Assembly (NCBI GenBank): GCA_012064415.1
Contig: SSNU01000296.1
Coordinates: 1 to 45,499 of the forward strand
Direction: 5' to 3'
From: Gyrodactylus bullatarudis
Taxonomy: Eukaryota; Platyhelminthes; Monogenea; Gyrodactylidea; Gyrodactylidae
Length of the DNA stretch: 45,499 nucleotides
The number at the start of each line of letters is the position of its first letter. The stretch's first letter is position 1. Positions 44,881-45,499 of the stretch are shown here, one piece after another. Both the position numbers and the translations under genes were made by a program. The notes beneath the pieces were generated by a model. It ran no database searches. It saw only the letters and a list, made by a program, of their open reading frames with translations, and was not told where the DNA came from.

Positions 44881-45499
44881 GTAAGCAGTATTAACGCAAA
44901 AATAAATATAAAGATAGTGGTTGAATCGAGAAAAAATCCAATCTGAAAAATTCCTAAAAAAATACTTAATTGAAATAAGATAGAAGAATCTTGAATCAAA
45001 ATTAACGAAAACCAATCCTAGATTTATAAATAGGAGTAACAATCGAAAAATTTACAATGTGTTTTGAATATTGTGATGTAGAAATGGGGTAAAATTTGTT
45101 TTTATCGAAACAACTCACAATATACTGTTCTTAGAGTAAAAAATAACGAAAAAATTTAAGCATACTTTTTGGGAAAGAAAAACAATTTCAGGTGATACCG
45201 AACTTAAATACCTGATATAAAGTCCATATATCTTCCACAAACAATGCGTGAATATAAACTTGATGATGAAACTAGTTATAAAAAGGGATTACATTTTTGT
45301 AAAGGGAGGGGAAATCGGGGCGTCTAATTTCTAGGAGAGAGGATAGTAAAAATGGCAGAAGGAGGTGTTTTCACTCTGACATTTCCCGAGTTGTTGGCCT
45401 TACTTCAGGATCTTCCTTTCTTCTCTTACAGTAACAGCAACCTTCCATAGAAAATTACCACGGTCCTCTTCCGCTCTCGCTTCAAACATCTTTCTAATT
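44881..45499 (+). other. Dynein intron 28 (incomplete)
   Basis: Runs off the right edge. A less AT-rich patch near 45300-45499 contains a 32-codon ORF (45352-45450, MAEGGVFTLTFPELLALLQD...). It resembles neither dynein nor the small-gene family and is not called as a gene. Confidence 0.55.

Noticed and set aside
45352..45450. 32-codon ORF in a less AT-rich patch near the window end
   Set aside because: Too short, with no similarity to dynein, to the nested small genes or to known transposon proteins.
1..45499. CRISPR arrays, operons, ribosome binding sites, bacterial terminators
   Set aside because: The window is clearly eukaryotic (spliceosomal introns, eukaryotic genes and retroelements). 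No spaced-repeat arrays were seen.

Overview
This is an AT-rich nuclear DNA window from an animal, most likely a small invertebrate. The evidence is an intron-rich axonemal dynein heavy chain gene, a PAF1 gene, eukaryotic tRNA genes, and animal-type transposons (Penelope-like, Ty3/Gypsy, LINE, Merlin, mariner). The species cannot be fixed from sequence alone. A useful clue is a class of 28-30 bp introns in both host genes. Introns this small are known from, for example, dicyemids and the 5' ends of schistosome genes, and they are shorter than usual for insects or vertebrates. The open dynein exons fit the standard genetic code.

Layout. Positions 1-1850 are intergenic with a LINE remnant. Positions 1950-3310 on the minus strand hold PAF1, a transcription elongation complex subunit. 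Its start codon lies 96 bp from the start codon of the plus-strand dynein gene (3407), so the two probably share a divergent promoter. The dynein gene fills the rest of the window: I place 28 exons between 3407 and 44880, all with GT-AG introns and compatible phases, encoding about 3805 residues. The last roughly 200 residues must lie beyond the right edge. The protein contains tail, linker, AAA1-AAA6, stalk, microtubule-binding domain and the start of the C-terminal region. Its length and short tail fit the single-headed inner-arm group DNAH3/7/12.

The large introns are a transposon and nested-gene landscape. Intron 7 (6175-11361) holds two small genes, a pair of nested terminal-inverted-repeat elements, and a decayed Merlin transposon. 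Intron 8 holds a 5'-truncated LINE. Intron 11 is mostly a 1064 bp foldback element. Intron 12 holds a Penelope remnant and a third small gene. Intron 15 (11.8 kb) holds a tRNA-Ala, then a Penelope-like element broken by a 4.2 kb Gypsy element (5 bp target duplication) and a 1.2 kb inverted-repeat element (TA duplication), then a 587 bp run of N inside a 369 bp-arm palindrome carrying two more tRNA-Ala genes. Intron 25 holds a mariner remnant and a fourth small gene.

The best candidate for something undescribed is the set of four small intron-nested genes (7045-7536, 9720-9845 minus, 19017-19256, 41112-41375). They encode unrelated low-complexity N-termini (or almost none) joined to one conserved C-terminal module: an acidic linker, EFFT, a short hydrophobic segment, then a basic tail. 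I recognise no known family.
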